Positions 33,626 through 41,784 of a stretch of DNA of 64,000 nucleotides are shown in pieces. The notes beneath the pieces are model-generated. The model searched no databases, had not been told where the DNA came from, and saw only the letters and a list, made by a program, of their open reading frames with translations. The stretch spans positions 980,851 through 1,044,850 of the forward strand of contig NZ_ML133686.1 in NCBI RefSeq assembly GCF_003985155.1, written 5' to 3'. A program made the translations under genes and the position numbers. Every line of letters begins with the position of its first letter. Position 1 is the stretch's first letter. The stretch is from Rhizobium vallis (GTDB taxonomy: Bacteria > Pseudomonadota > Alphaproteobacteria > Rhizobiales > Rhizobiaceae).

Positions 33626-34645
33626 TCAGACTCGGACAGCTTCGGCGCCGAGCGGCGGCGCAACCAGCGTGTAGGGTTCGAATTCGGCATAGATGCCGTC
33701 GTCAATCTGCGGCGCGACGATCTCCATGTTGCGCGTCAGGCTCGAAGGCTTGGCCGTGCCGATCAGCACCGATGCGACGATATCCTCTCGCAACGGAAAC
33801 TTCATGGCGGGAGCCGCGAGCGGCACCCCGTGGCGCTTGGCGATCGCCTCCATCGCGCCGACCTTGGCGAGCACGTCGTCATCTGCCGGCAGATAGTCGA
33901 AATGCGAGCCCGGCACCGGGCCGGTAGCGAGGATGCCGGAGTTGAAGACACCGCCGACGACCAGTGACGTGCCCTTCTGCCGGCAGAGCGGCAGGAGTTC
34001 GGCAACGGCCGAACGGTCGAGCAGCGTATAGCGGCCGGCGAGCAGGATGCAGTCGAGATCGGCATGGCGCATGACATCGAGGCAGACCGGCACTTCGTTG
34101 ACGCCGAGACCGAAAGCGGAGATCGCACCCGAGGAGCGCAGTTCTTCCAATGCCTTAACGCCGGAATCGAGGAACTGTTTCAGGTGGACCGCGTTTTTCG
34201 CCGCGCCATGCGTATAGCCGCCGATGTCGTGCACGTAGAGAATGTCGATGCGGTTGAGGCCGAGGCGGGCATAGCTGAACTCGACCGAGCGCATGATGCC
34301 GTCATAGGAATAGTCGTAATCGGCATCGAAGGAGAGCGGATTGACATAGCCGTAATTGGGCACGGTTCCGGTTGGCACCGGCCGCATAAGCCGACCGACC
34401 TTGGTGGAAAGCACGTAATCGCCTTCAGGCTTGTCGCGCAGGAAGTCGCCGACCCGCCGCTCGGCAAGGCCAAGCCCATACCAGGGTGCCACGTCGAAAT
34501 AGCGGATACCGCTGTCCCAGGCCGCCTGCAGCGTGTCTATCGCCTGCTCGCGCGGGCATTCCCGGTAGAGGCCGCCGAGTGCCGCCGCGCCGAAACTGAT
34601 TTCGGTCACATCAAGCTTGGTTTTGCCGATCCGTCTGGTCTTCAT
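33626..34645 (-). CDS. Aldo/keto reductase, D-threo-aldose (L-fucose) 1-dehydrogenase-like
   Basis: 339 residues, an AKR TIM barrel. The tetrad is visible: Asp in RYFDVAPWYGLGLAERRVG with its Tyr five residues on, Lys in LSTKVGR and His in DILYVHDIGGY. The sequence style (start RRIGKTKLDVTEISFGAAALGGLY) matches the group annotated as D-threo-aldose 1-dehydrogenase or pyridoxal 4-dehydrogenase. Oxidising L-fucose, L-galactose or D-arabinose at C1 would fit the mutarotase and dehydratase neighbours. The second of two adjacent ATGs (34645) is better spaced from GAGGAGAG. Confidence 0.82.
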   Translation of the reverse strand: MKTRRIGKTKLDVTEISFGAAALGGLYRECPREQAIDTLQAAWDSGIRYFDVAPWYGLGLAERRVGDFLRDKPEGDYVLSTKVGRLMRPVPTGTVPNYGYVNPLSFDADYDYSYDGIMRSVEFSYARLGLNRIDILYVHDIGGYTHGAAKNAVHLKQFLDSGVKALEELRSSGAISAFGLGVNEVPVCLDVMRHADLDCILLAGRYTLLDRSAVAELLPLCRQKGTSLVVGGVFNSGILATGPVPGSHFDYLPADDDVLAKVGAMEAIAKRHGVPLAAPAMKFPLREDIVASVLIGTAKPSSLTRNMEIVAPQIDDGIYAEFEPYTLVAPPLGAEAVRV

Positions 34646-34683
34646 CATCTCTCCTCGCCGGGACCTCAAACTCGATTCTTTAT

Positions 34684-36186
34684 TTAGAGCGTCGCGCCGA
34701 GATGCCAGGGCACAAATTCATTATCGCCGTAGCCGAAGATCTCGCTCTTGGTCTTCTTGCCCGAAGCCGTATCGACGATGAGCTCGAAGATCTCGCGGCC
34801 CTTGCCGCTGATCGTCGCATCACCGGTGGCGATGGTGCCGCAATCGATGTCCATGTCCTCTTCCATCGAGGCAAAGAGCGCCGAATTGCTGGAAAGTTTC
34901 AGCGACGGCGCCGGTCGGCAGCCGAAGCAGCTGCCGCGGCCCGTGGTGAAGGCGATCATGTTTGCCCCGCCTGCCACCTGGCCGGTCGCAGAGACCGGGT
35001 CGTAGCCGGGGGTATCCATGAAGACGAGGCCGGGCGCCGTGACCCGCTCGGCGTAACCATAGACCGCCGTCAGCGGCGAGCGCCCGCCCTTGGCAACCGC
35101 GCCGAGTGACTTTTCCAGGATGGTGGTGAGCCCGCCGCGCTTGTTGCCGGGCGAAGGGTTGTTGTCGAGCGAGGCGCCGTGCAGGGCGACGTACTCCTCC
35201 CACCAGGCGATCTTCTCGTCGAGCTTCTTTGCCACCTCGTCGCTGACGGCGCGGCTGCGCAGCAGGTGTTCCGCACCGTAGATTTCCGAGGTTTCCGAAA
35301 GGATCGCCGTGCCGCCGGCCGCAGCCAGAAGATCGGCAGCGACACCGAGCGCCGGATTGGCGGTGATGCCGGAAAAGCCGTCCGAGCCGCCGCATTGCAG
35401 GCCGATGATGATCTCGCCGATCGAGATCGGCACGCGTTTTTCCCTGCCGACATCGGCGGCAATCTCGCGCAGAACGCCCATGGCGCGCTCGACCGCGCGG
35501 CGCGAACCGCCGGCGTCCTGGATGTTGAAGTGCCGCTTCGAGGCGCCCGCGCCGCTCTGGCCGTAAAGCGTCAGCTGGTTGACCTCGCAGCCGAGGCCGA
35601 TCATCAGCACGCCGCCGAAATTCACATGCCTTGTATAACCGGCAAGCGTGCGGTGCAGCACGTTCATGCCGTCGCCGGTCGAGCTCATGCCGCAGCCCTG
35701 ATCGTGCACGATCGGCACGAAACCATCGATGCCTTCGTAATGCGGCAGGATCGTCCGGTTCGCCTCGTCGGCGATGGCCCGGCAGACCGTGGTGGAACAG
35801 TTCACGCTGGCAATGATGCCGATATAATTGCGCGTTGCCGCGCGACCGTCGGCGCGGCGATAACCCATGAAGGTACGCGCCGTGTCCTCGGCGCTCGCCG
35901 CTTCCGGTGCCGAATTGGCGGTCGCGGCCAGCCGGTCATTTTCGAAATGCAGGTTATGACTGTGCACGTGGTCGCCGGCCTTGACCTCGGCCGTGGTGCG
36001 GCCGATTGCCTGTCCGTATTTCACTACCGCAGCGCCAAGCGGAATATCCGCAATCGCGACCTTATGGCCGGGATCGATCTTCTGGCGAGCCTCAACGCCG
36101 GCAACCGTCGAACCCTGCGCGATAGCCGCCGTTGCGACCGCGACATTGTCTCCGGCCGACAGGATGATCCAAGGCTGTTTGTCCAA
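34684..36186 (-). CDS. UxaA family sugar-acid dehydratase (altronate dehydratase-like)
   Basis: 500 residues. An N-terminal SAF-like part (about 1-95) with GHKVAIADIPLGAAVVKYGQAIG and HVHSHNL is followed by the iron-dependent dehydratase core: GYRRADGRAATRNYIG, NCSTTVC, HDQGCGM, GLQCGGSDGFSGITANPALG and GRGSCFGCRPAPS. Cys residues in these blocks are the likely metal ligands. Such enzymes dehydrate altronate, galactarate or related sugar acids. The start is TTG 36186, chosen because GGGAG lies six bases upstream and the N-terminus then matches the family. First gene of the operon. Confidence 0.82.
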   Translation of the reverse strand: MDKQPWIILSAGDNVAVATAAIAQGSTVAGVEARQKIDPGHKVAIADIPLGAAVVKYGQAIGRTTAEVKAGDHVHSHNLHFENDRLAATANSAPEAASAEDTARTFMGYRRADGRAATRNYIGIIASVNCSTTVCRAIADEANRTILPHYEGIDGFVPIVHDQGCGMSSTGDGMNVLHRTLAGYTRHVNFGGVLMIGLGCEVNQLTLYGQSGAGASKRHFNIQDAGGSRRAVERAMGVLREIAADVGREKRVPISIGEIIIGLQCGGSDGFSGITANPALGVAADLLAAAGGTAILSETSEIYGAEHLLRSRAVSDEVAKKLDEKIAWWEEYVALHGASLDNNPSPGNKRGGLTTILEKSLGAVAKGGRSPLTAVYGYAERVTAPGLVFMDTPGYDPVSATGQVAGGANMIAFTTGRGSCFGCRPAPSLKLSSNSALFASMEEDMDIDCGTIATGDATISGKGREIFELIVDTASGKKTKSEIFGYGDNEFVPWHLGATL

Positions 36187-36199
36187 TCTCTTCTCCCTT

Positions 36200-36247
36200 G
36201 AGCATGATGCCGAAAAGCGTCCGCGATTTTGGGACGACATCATGCTC
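36200..36247. repeat. RIME-like palindrome, module A only, copy 3
   Basis: 48 bp with arms GAGCATGATG/CATCATGCTC and a GCCGAAAAG...TTTTGGGACGAC interior. The reverse complement of 60038-60085 matches it along most of its length. It lies in the leader of the dehydratase gene. Confidence 0.78.
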
Positions 36248-36295
36248 CTGCTCTTGATGAAACACCCGCTGCATCGGCGAATGCGCATTGATTTT

Positions 36296-36320
36296 GTTTT
36301 TTATCTACAATAAACATTTT
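36296..36320. promoter_or_regulatory. Candidate GntR operator 2 (before the dehydratase gene)
   Basis: GTTTTTTATCTACAATAAAC followed by ATTTT. It aligns with the palindromic element at 33024-33047 with one inserted base. Placed 110 bp upstream of the dehydratase start and 161 bp upstream of the gntR-type gene. Confidence 0.55.
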
Positions 36321-36480
36321 CAAGTCAACGGGAATATTGATCCTGTGGACGAGGGAGGCAATGAGCCGCAGGCGGCCGGAAATAAGCTAAAGGTCGTTTG
36401 AACAAGCCCCGGTCCGGCGCTGTCCTGCTCTTTGAGCGGGAATGGCGATCGCGGCACGCGGGCGGAAAAGCGGAGGTCTG

Positions 36481-37377
36481 ATGGCAAGGCAGAACACGGT
36501 CTTCAAGGAAGCGTACAATCGCTACGCCGTAGCGCTGCGCACCGATACGGCGCTGCCCTCGGAACCCGAGATCGCCGCCCAGCTCGGCGTCAGCCGCTCG
36601 ACGGCGCGCGCCATCCTCACCAGGCTCAGCGAAGAAGGTATCATCCGCTGGAACAAGCGCCAGAAGACCGTGCTGCGCCAGCCGACCGACCGCGACCTCT
36701 TCCCTTCCGAAGAAACGGATTCGCTGCATGACATCATCGAGCGCAGCTTCATGCAGCGCATCCTTGCCGATGATGCCGCGCCGGGCATGCAGATCAACGA
36801 GTTGGAGCTTGCCCGCGAGATCGGCACCGGCACGACGAGCGTGCGCGAATTCTTGATCCGCTTCTCCCGCTTCGGCCTCATTGAGAAACGCCCGAACAGC
36901 CACTGGACGCTGAAGGGCTTCACCCGCGAATTCGCCCTCGAGCTTGCCGATGTGCGCGAGATGTTCGAGCTGCATTCCGCCGCCGAATTCGGCCGGCTTT
37001 CCCGCGACAACCAGGCGTGGATCGATCTCGCCGCCATGCGCGATGAACACCTTGCCATGCTCGGCGACATCAATGAGCGCTTCAAGGATTTCTCCGTTCT
37101 CGACGAACGTTTCCACTTGCTGATCCACCGCGCCTCGAAGAACCGCTTCATCGCCGATTTTTACGATGCGATCGCCATCATCTTCCACTATCACTACCAG
37201 TGGAACAAAACCGCCGCCCGCGAGCGCAACGAGCGGGCCATCCACGAACATCTGGATTACATCGCAGCACTCGATTCCGGCGACCAGGCGGCGATCGAAA
37301 AGGCCTGCCGTGTGCATCTGCGCTCCGCACGCCAGACCCTGCTGCAATCTCTGCCGCAGATCGCCGAGAGCGCCTGA
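36481..37377 (+). CDS. GntR family (FCD) regulator with two winged helices
   Basis: 298 residues, about 60 more than a usual FadR/FCD regulator. Residues ~9-68 form a GntR-type winged helix (ALPSEPEIAAQLGVSRSTAR, AILTRLSEEGIIRW). Residues ~84-146 form a second (INELELAREIGTGTTSVREF, LIRFSRFGLIEKRP). The FCD domain (~150-290) has D-x-x-F-H (DERFHLLIH), HEHLDYI and VHLRSAR, the usual metal-binding pattern. GGAGG lies 5 bases before ATG 36481. It is divergent from the dehydratase operon and probably controls the whole cluster. Confidence 0.82.
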   Translation: MARQNTVFKEAYNRYAVALRTDTALPSEPEIAAQLGVSRSTARAILTRLSEEGIIRWNKRQKTVLRQPTDRDLFPSEETDSLHDIIERSFMQRILADDAAPGMQINELELAREIGTGTTSVREFLIRFSRFGLIEKRPNSHWTLKGFTREFALELADVREMFELHSAAEFGRLSRDNQAWIDLAAMRDEHLAMLGDINERFKDFSVLDERFHLLIHRASKNRFIADFYDAIAIIFHYHYQWNKTAARERNERAIHEHLDYIAALDSGDQAAIEKACRVHLRSARQTLLQSLPQIAESA

Positions 37378-37410
37378 GCTGATGAAAGCAGCTTTTGGTT
37401 CTAGGGTCGC

Positions 37411-37752
37411 TCAATCGGCTTTCGGCTGGCCAGGACGCTGTCCGTAGGCCGTGAGAATAGCACCGATCAGGCCCGGGAAGCGCTCATCCAGCTCTGCGCA
37501 GCGGCTTTGGTTGCGCATCTCCACACCCTGGCGCTCGCTCCGGATTAGCCCGGACTCACGCAGCACTTTGAAATGGTTCGATAGCGACGATTTCGGGATG
37601 ATGCGCTCGCCCAGATAGGCAAGCGCAGAACACGTCACCCCACAGCCGGCGACAAGCTGCGTAAATATTGCGACGCGCTCCGGGTCGGAGAGTGCATACA
37701 GGATCGCCTCAGGCCGGATGTCCTCGATTGCTGGGTGAAAGAGCGGTCTCAT
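37411..37752 (-). CDS. ArsR-type winged-helix regulator
   Basis: 113 residues. AILYALSDPERVAIFTQLV opens the winged helix and KSSLSNHFKVLRESGLIRSERQGVEMRN is the recognition helix plus wing. No CxC metal site, so it is not a classic metal sensor, though three Cys are present (two near CGVTC, one near RCAEL), which could sense oxidants. Divergent from the SDR gene 108 bp away. Confidence 0.82.
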   Translation of the reverse strand: MRPLFHPAIEDIRPEAILYALSDPERVAIFTQLVAGCGVTCSALAYLGERIIPKSSLSNHFKVLRESGLIRSERQGVEMRNQSRCAELDERFPGLIGAILTAYGQRPGQPKAD

Positions 37753-37772
37753 GAATTTTCATATAGTGCCAC

Positions 37773-37815
37773 TTGACATCCAGATCAACAGTTCCGAATT
37801 TCTGAACTACGGAAC
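37773..37815. promoter_or_regulatory. Divergent arsR/SDR promoter with inverted repeats
   Basis: TTGACA at 37773-37778 is a possible -35 for the SDR gene. GTTCCG and CGGAAC (37791-37815) form inverted arms, and AGTTC...GAACT is nested within. The overlap of promoter and palindrome suits repression by the neighbouring ArsR-type protein; this is inferred. Confidence 0.4.
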
Positions 37816-37860
37816 AAGGCAGCCAATCTCGGCGCCAGTCCGGATCAGAAGGAATTAGAG

Positions 37861-38607
37861 ATGGCTAAGCTCACGGGAAAGGTCGCAGTCGTAACGGGCG
37901 CCTCCAAAGGGATCGGCGCCGCGATTGCCAAGGCGCTCGCCGCGGAGGGTGCACAAGTGGTGGTGAACTACGCTTCCAGCAAGGCGGGAGCGGATGCCGT
38001 GGTTGAGGCGATCAGCGCGGCGGGTGGCAAAGCCATCGCGGTGCAGGGCGATGTCTCCAAGGCCGAACAGGCACAGGGCCTGGTCGATGCCGCGGTCAAG
38101 GAATTCGGCAAGCTCGACGTGCTGGTCAACAACTCCGGTGTCTATGAATTTGCGCCGATCGAGCAGGTGACCGAAGAGCAGTATCGTCGCATCTTCGACG
38201 TGAATGTTCTGGGTGTTCTGCTGACCACCCAGGCAGCGGTCAAGCATCTTGGCGAGGGCAGCAGCGTCATCAACATCTCGTCTGTGGTCACCAGCCTGGC
38301 TCCGCCTGACTCTTCCGTCTACACCGGCACGAAGGGCGCCGTGGAGGGCATCAACAGCGTGCTCGCCAAGGAACTGGGTCCCCGCAAGATCCGGGTCAAC
38401 GCCATCCTCCCGGGGATCGTCGAGACTGAGGGCACACACACCGCCGGCGTCATCGGCTCGGATTTCGAGCAGGCTCTGGTGGCCCAGACGCCGCTCGGCC
38501 GCACTGGCCAGCCGGATGATATCGCCGGTGTCGCGGTCTTCCTCGCTTCCGACGATGCCCGCTGGCTGACCGGCGAGCGCTTGGCCGCCAGCGGCGGTTT
38601 CCGCTGA
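37861..38607 (+). CDS. Short-chain dehydrogenase/reductase
   Basis: 248 residues, classical SDR. TGASKGIGAAIAKAL binds NAD(P); GDVSK, NNSG and NISSVV follow; the catalytic Ser is in this last strand and YTGTK is the YxxxK pair. The C-terminal PLGRTGQPDDIAGVAVFLASDDARWLTGE is typical. A fabG-like carbonyl reductase of unknown substrate. Under likely control of the divergent ArsR-type protein. Confidence 0.85.
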   Translation: MAKLTGKVAVVTGASKGIGAAIAKALAAEGAQVVVNYASSKAGADAVVEAISAAGGKAIAVQGDVSKAEQAQGLVDAAVKEFGKLDVLVNNSGVYEFAPIEQVTEEQYRRIFDVNVLGVLLTTQAAVKHLGEGSSVINISSVVTSLAPPDSSVYTGTKGAVEGINSVLAKELGPRKIRVNAILPGIVETEGTHTAGVIGSDFEQALVAQTPLGRTGQPDDIAGVAVFLASDDARWLTGERLAASGGFR

Positions 38608-38676
38608 TCGTTGTGATGGTTGCGTGCTCTCTCGTGGAGCACGTACGCCACTCGTCACAGTAGGCTCTCTTAGAGT

Positions 38677-38774
38677 AATTCCAGGAAAAGTGTGAAGCGG
38701 TTTTCCGTCCGGAATTGCCTAAAAACAAAAACTTAGAGCGGTTCTGCGCTTCCGTGAAAAGCTGAACCGCTCTA
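38677..38774. repeat. RIME-like double-palindrome element, copy 4
   Basis: Module A (38677-38716) has arms AATTCC/GGAATT and inner GGAAAA/TTTTCC around GTGTGAAGCGG. Module B (38734-38774) has arms TAGAGCGGTTC/GAACCGCTCTA. Same two-module order as copies 1 and 2 but with different stem bases that still pair. Confidence 0.78.
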
Positions 38775-38822
38775 GTGCAAGGTTAAAGCGACCGGTTCCG
38801 GGCTTGACTGAAAGCTGAACCG

Positions 38823-40316
38823 CTATTGTGAAGCCGCCTCGCTTGTCGTTCCTGCGGCCGGCTCTTCACGCCTGCTATGGCCGACCGGGATCAGCCAGGT
38901 AGTGAAGAAGGTCAGCACCGCGACGACGACCACGCCCCAGAAGCTCCAATGCAACGCCGCATTAAAGACCGAGCGGATTGCCGGATCGGCAGCGAGCGCC
39001 GAAAGCCCGGTCGGCTGGTTCAGTGCCGCATGCAGGCCGGCGGCGGCCTCGCCGCCGGCATAGTGGCTGATGCCGGCGTTGAGAATGGCGCCGAGCACGG
39101 TGGCGCCAAGCGTATTGCCGAGGCTGCGGGCGAAGATGATCGAGGCGGTGGCGCTGCCGCGCATCGACCATTCGACGCTGTCCTGCACCAGCACGATGCT
39201 GGTGAGACTGATGAGACCCATGCCAAAGCCCATGAAGAAGGAGCCGGCGCCGGCAAGCGCCGGCGAGCTTTCCGGAGTCAGGAACAACAGGAAGCAGGCG
39301 CCGAACGGAAACAGCAGGCTGCCGACGCGCAAGGTGCGACGGATGCCGAAAGCCCTGTAGAAGCGGCTGGAAAGCATCACCGCCATCGGCCAGCCGACCA
39401 CGAGCATGGTGAGCGTGAAGCCGGCAACGATGGGCGAGCGGCCGAGCACGCCCTGCACATAGATCGGCAGGATGGTGGAAAGCCCGATCAGCGCCATGCC
39501 GGCAAGCAGCGTCGCCGCATTGCTGGTCGCGATCAGCCGGCGGCTCCAGAGCGCGATCGAAATGATCGGTTCCGGCGCCCGCTTCTCCTGCGCAAGGAAG
39601 AGAAGGCCGGCGATCACGAAGACGGCGAAAAGCGAAATCAGAATCCAGGCGCTCGCATCCGTTTCCGTCAGCATGACGAGCAGCGCCACGATCGAGATCG
39701 AAAACAGCACCGCGCCGAGATAGTCGATCTTTGCCTGCTTGTGCGCCACATCCTCTTTCAGGAAGGCCATGAAGGCGATGATCGAGACGATGCCGATCGG
39801 CAGGTTGATCCAGAAGATCCAGGCCCAGGAAATGTTGTCGACGATGATGCCGCCGGCAAGCGGCCCGACGACGGCCGATGTCGCCCAGACGGTCGCCATG
39901 AAGCCCTGCACGCGGCCGCGCTCCTCAAGCGTGAAGAGATCGCCGATGATGGTCATCGTCACCGGCTGGATCGCACCGGCGCCAAGCCCCTGCAATAGCC
40001 GAAAAAGCACCAGCGACATCATCGACCAGGCAAACCCGCAGAGAGCCGAGCCCGCGAGGAAGATGACGATGCCGCCGATCAGCACCGGCTTGCGCCCGAA
40101 AATGTCGGAAAGCTTGCCGTAGATAACAGTCGTCGTCGACTGCGCCAGCAGGAAGGCCGAAAACACCCAGCTGTAATAGGAAAATCCGCCGAGCTGCCCG
40201 ACGATGCGCGGCATAGCCGTCGCCACGATCGTCGCCTCGATCGCCACCATAAAGGTCGCGAGCATGATGGTGGCGACGACAAGCACGCGGTTCGAGCGAT
40301 GCGCAGCATTCGACAT
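38823..40316 (-). CDS. MFS transporter, DHA2 (EmrB/QacA) drug-exporter type
   Basis: 497 residues with about 14 membrane segments, the DHA2 number. Motif A is GKLSDIFGRKPVL and motif C-like GPLAGGIIVDNISWAWIFWINLPIG marks antiporters. It should export drugs or other amphiphiles using the proton gradient. No membrane-fusion partner gene adjoins. The start at 40316 has AGAGGA upstream; a longer reading is unsupported. Confidence 0.87.
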   Translation of the reverse strand: MSNAAHRSNRVLVVATIMLATFMVAIEATIVATAMPRIVGQLGGFSYYSWVFSAFLLAQSTTTVIYGKLSDIFGRKPVLIGGIVIFLAGSALCGFAWSMMSLVLFRLLQGLGAGAIQPVTMTIIGDLFTLEERGRVQGFMATVWATSAVVGPLAGGIIVDNISWAWIFWINLPIGIVSIIAFMAFLKEDVAHKQAKIDYLGAVLFSISIVALLVMLTETDASAWILISLFAVFVIAGLLFLAQEKRAPEPIISIALWSRRLIATSNAATLLAGMALIGLSTILPIYVQGVLGRSPIVAGFTLTMLVVGWPMAVMLSSRFYRAFGIRRTLRVGSLLFPFGACFLLFLTPESSPALAGAGSFFMGFGMGLISLTSIVLVQDSVEWSMRGSATASIIFARSLGNTLGATVLGAILNAGISHYAGGEAAAGLHAALNQPTGLSALAADPAIRSVFNAALHWSFWGVVVVAVLTFFTTWLIPVGHSRREEPAAGTTSEAASQ

Positions 40317-40544
40317 GACGATCCTCTTCGGGTGCTCCGCATGGCCGGAAAAATCGGCAGCTGGCAGGATGGGTGGCGTGCGCCGTTTGCGGAGGGATGC
40401 CGTTCTTTTACGACCTGGAAGCCGGCCGGTAAAGCAGTTCTCGCGGCAGTCGTCGTTTTTAGGTGCCGTCATACGGCAGCCGAAGGCCCGGCGCCATTCC
40501 GCTCCGGGCCTCCATTCTGTCGGCAGGCAAACGGTAGCCCATCC

Positions 40545-40901
40545 TCACTGCTGGCATGCTTCGCTAAGTGAACCCGTCCCCGCGGTACAGCCCGGCACCT
40601 GCTGAAGATCCGGATTGAGTCCGTCGGGATTGATCGTGCTGCGGCCGCTATTGAGATCGACGCCGCCATTGCCGGTCGTGCTGCCGGTAGTGCCGAGATC
40701 GGTCCCGACGGAACCCGTGCCCGCTGACCCTGCACCGGCAGAGCCGGTACCAGCCGATCCCGCGCCCGAATTCCCCGAGCCGCCGATGACAGGCGCCACC
40801 GAAAGCCGCCCGCTGGAATTCGCCCCGCCGGTCGTCTGCGCCATGGCCGAGCCGGCAAGACCGATCGAAAGGAGGGATATCGCGATGAGTTTAAAGGACA
40901 T
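40545..40901 (-). CDS. Secreted Gly/Ser/Thr-rich low-complexity protein
   Basis: 118 residues. A signal peptide of about 21 residues (LIAISLLSIGLAGSAMA-Q) is followed by a low-complexity region with GSAGTGSAGAGSAGTGS-type repeats, then a C-terminal NPDLQQVPGCTAGTGSLSEACQQ-like tail with two Cys that could form a disulfide. Exported, perhaps a surface or matrix component. Start 40901 has GGAG six bases upstream; the frame is open further upstream without support. Function unknown. Confidence 0.6.
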   Translation of the reverse strand: MSFKLIAISLLSIGLAGSAMAQTTGGANSSGRLSVAPVIGGSGNSGAGSAGTGSAGAGSAGTGSVGTDLGTTGSTTGNGGVDLNSGRSTINPDGLNPDLQQVPGCTAGTGSLSEACQQ

Positions 40902-41244
40902 GATTTTCTCCATCCTTGTTGTCTCAAGAGCGAACCTGCTCAGCGGCGGCATTGTTCCTGTCCTGGGCGCGGTTTTCACCGGCGTTTGATTGGAGGGCCG
41001 CTCCAAGACCTAATGCGTGAGAAGCCCTCTGGCTTCGTAGACGGAAGGCTCTCCGTCTTTGACTTCCACTAGAACCGCTTCGACTGCAGCGATGGATTGG
41101 TGGACAGCCGGCAGTTCGGCGGGCGATCCGGGCGTCGGTAGATGGCCGGCGTCGGCCATTGCGGAAGGAAAGCAAATCGTCCACTCGTCCAATGCAGAGA
41201 TCATCCACCGAAAATTTCGATGGCTAAGGGGCTAAAGCTAGAAT
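40902..41244. other. 343-bp region without a convincing gene
   Basis: A 64-codon minus-strand ORF (41010-41204) starts right behind GGTGG but shows no recognised family. Nothing else stands out. The cassette at 41245-42500 ends at its right side. Confidence 0.5.
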
Positions 41245-41784
41245 TCAAGATTGCGATTGATGCGGAGCCATTGCCTTCGATATCTTCTCTCGCTCGCGCC
41301 TAGCCATCTCTCGCGCTGCAATGATGGCTGCCCTCAAGGAGAGGACGCACAAGGCGAAGCGTTCCACAGGCTCCATGGCAGCCGGCGATTTCGGGATGCC
41401 TTTGAACAGGGTCGATCGACCCCGAGCCATAGTAAAAACCTTCGTAATGATGTCTTTGTCCTCCTGGTGGAAGGATTTGTAGAAATTGTCTGCATCATTT
41501 TTCGAAAATGTCTTGATAAGCTGATGCGCAAAGCGATTTCGGATCTTGCCAAGTGCGTTCAGAGGCGGCAACAGCCGCGGGTGAACCCCAAGAGCTACGG
41601 CGAGCGATGCGGTTTGATTGTAAGTCATGTCCATCGATTTCAGTGCGCTTGGAGTATGAACACACTCTTCGATCAGCAGGGTCAGTTCGCGCTCGATCAC
41701 AACTGTCGATCGAATTACGACATTTAACGGATCACCGCTGGTGACAATGTCGTTAAACTCTTGTGCAAGCTCCTCTTCCGTCAT
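41245..41784 (-). CDS. HEPN/MltR-like helical protein with RX4H motif
   Basis: 179 residues, mostly helical. LNVVIRSTVVIERELTLLIE is followed by LGKIRNRFAHQ: R82-N-x-x-x-H87 fits the RX4-6H active site of HEPN RNases, and the I-R-N-x-F-A-H block is also found in MltR-like and DUF4145-like proteins. A basic C-terminal helix (EMARREREKISKA) ends it. Its ATG overlaps the stop of the gene at 41781-42500 (ATGA), so both are made together. By eye the DNA is lower in G+C than its surroundings, suggesting transfer. A toxin-like or defence RNase role is inference. Confidence 0.6.
   Translation of the reverse strand: MTEEELAQEFNDIVTSGDPLNVVIRSTVVIERELTLLIEECVHTPSALKSMDMTYNQTASLAVALGVHPRLLPPLNALGKIRNRFAHQLIKTFSKNDADNFYKSFHQEDKDIITKVFTMARGRSTLFKGIPKSPAAMEPVERFALCVLSLRAAIIAAREMARREREKISKAMAPHQSQS

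Larger units (their letters stand above)
36187..36480. other. 294-bp divergent region between dehydratase and gntR-type genes
   Basis: Contains the copy 3 palindrome, an AT-rich candidate operator (36296-36320) and otherwise no gene. Promoters for both directions must lie here. Confidence 0.7.

Noticed and set aside
41010..41204. 64-codon minus-strand ORF
   Set aside because: Only a poorly spaced GGTGG before the ATG and no recognisable features; left as undecided intergenic DNA.
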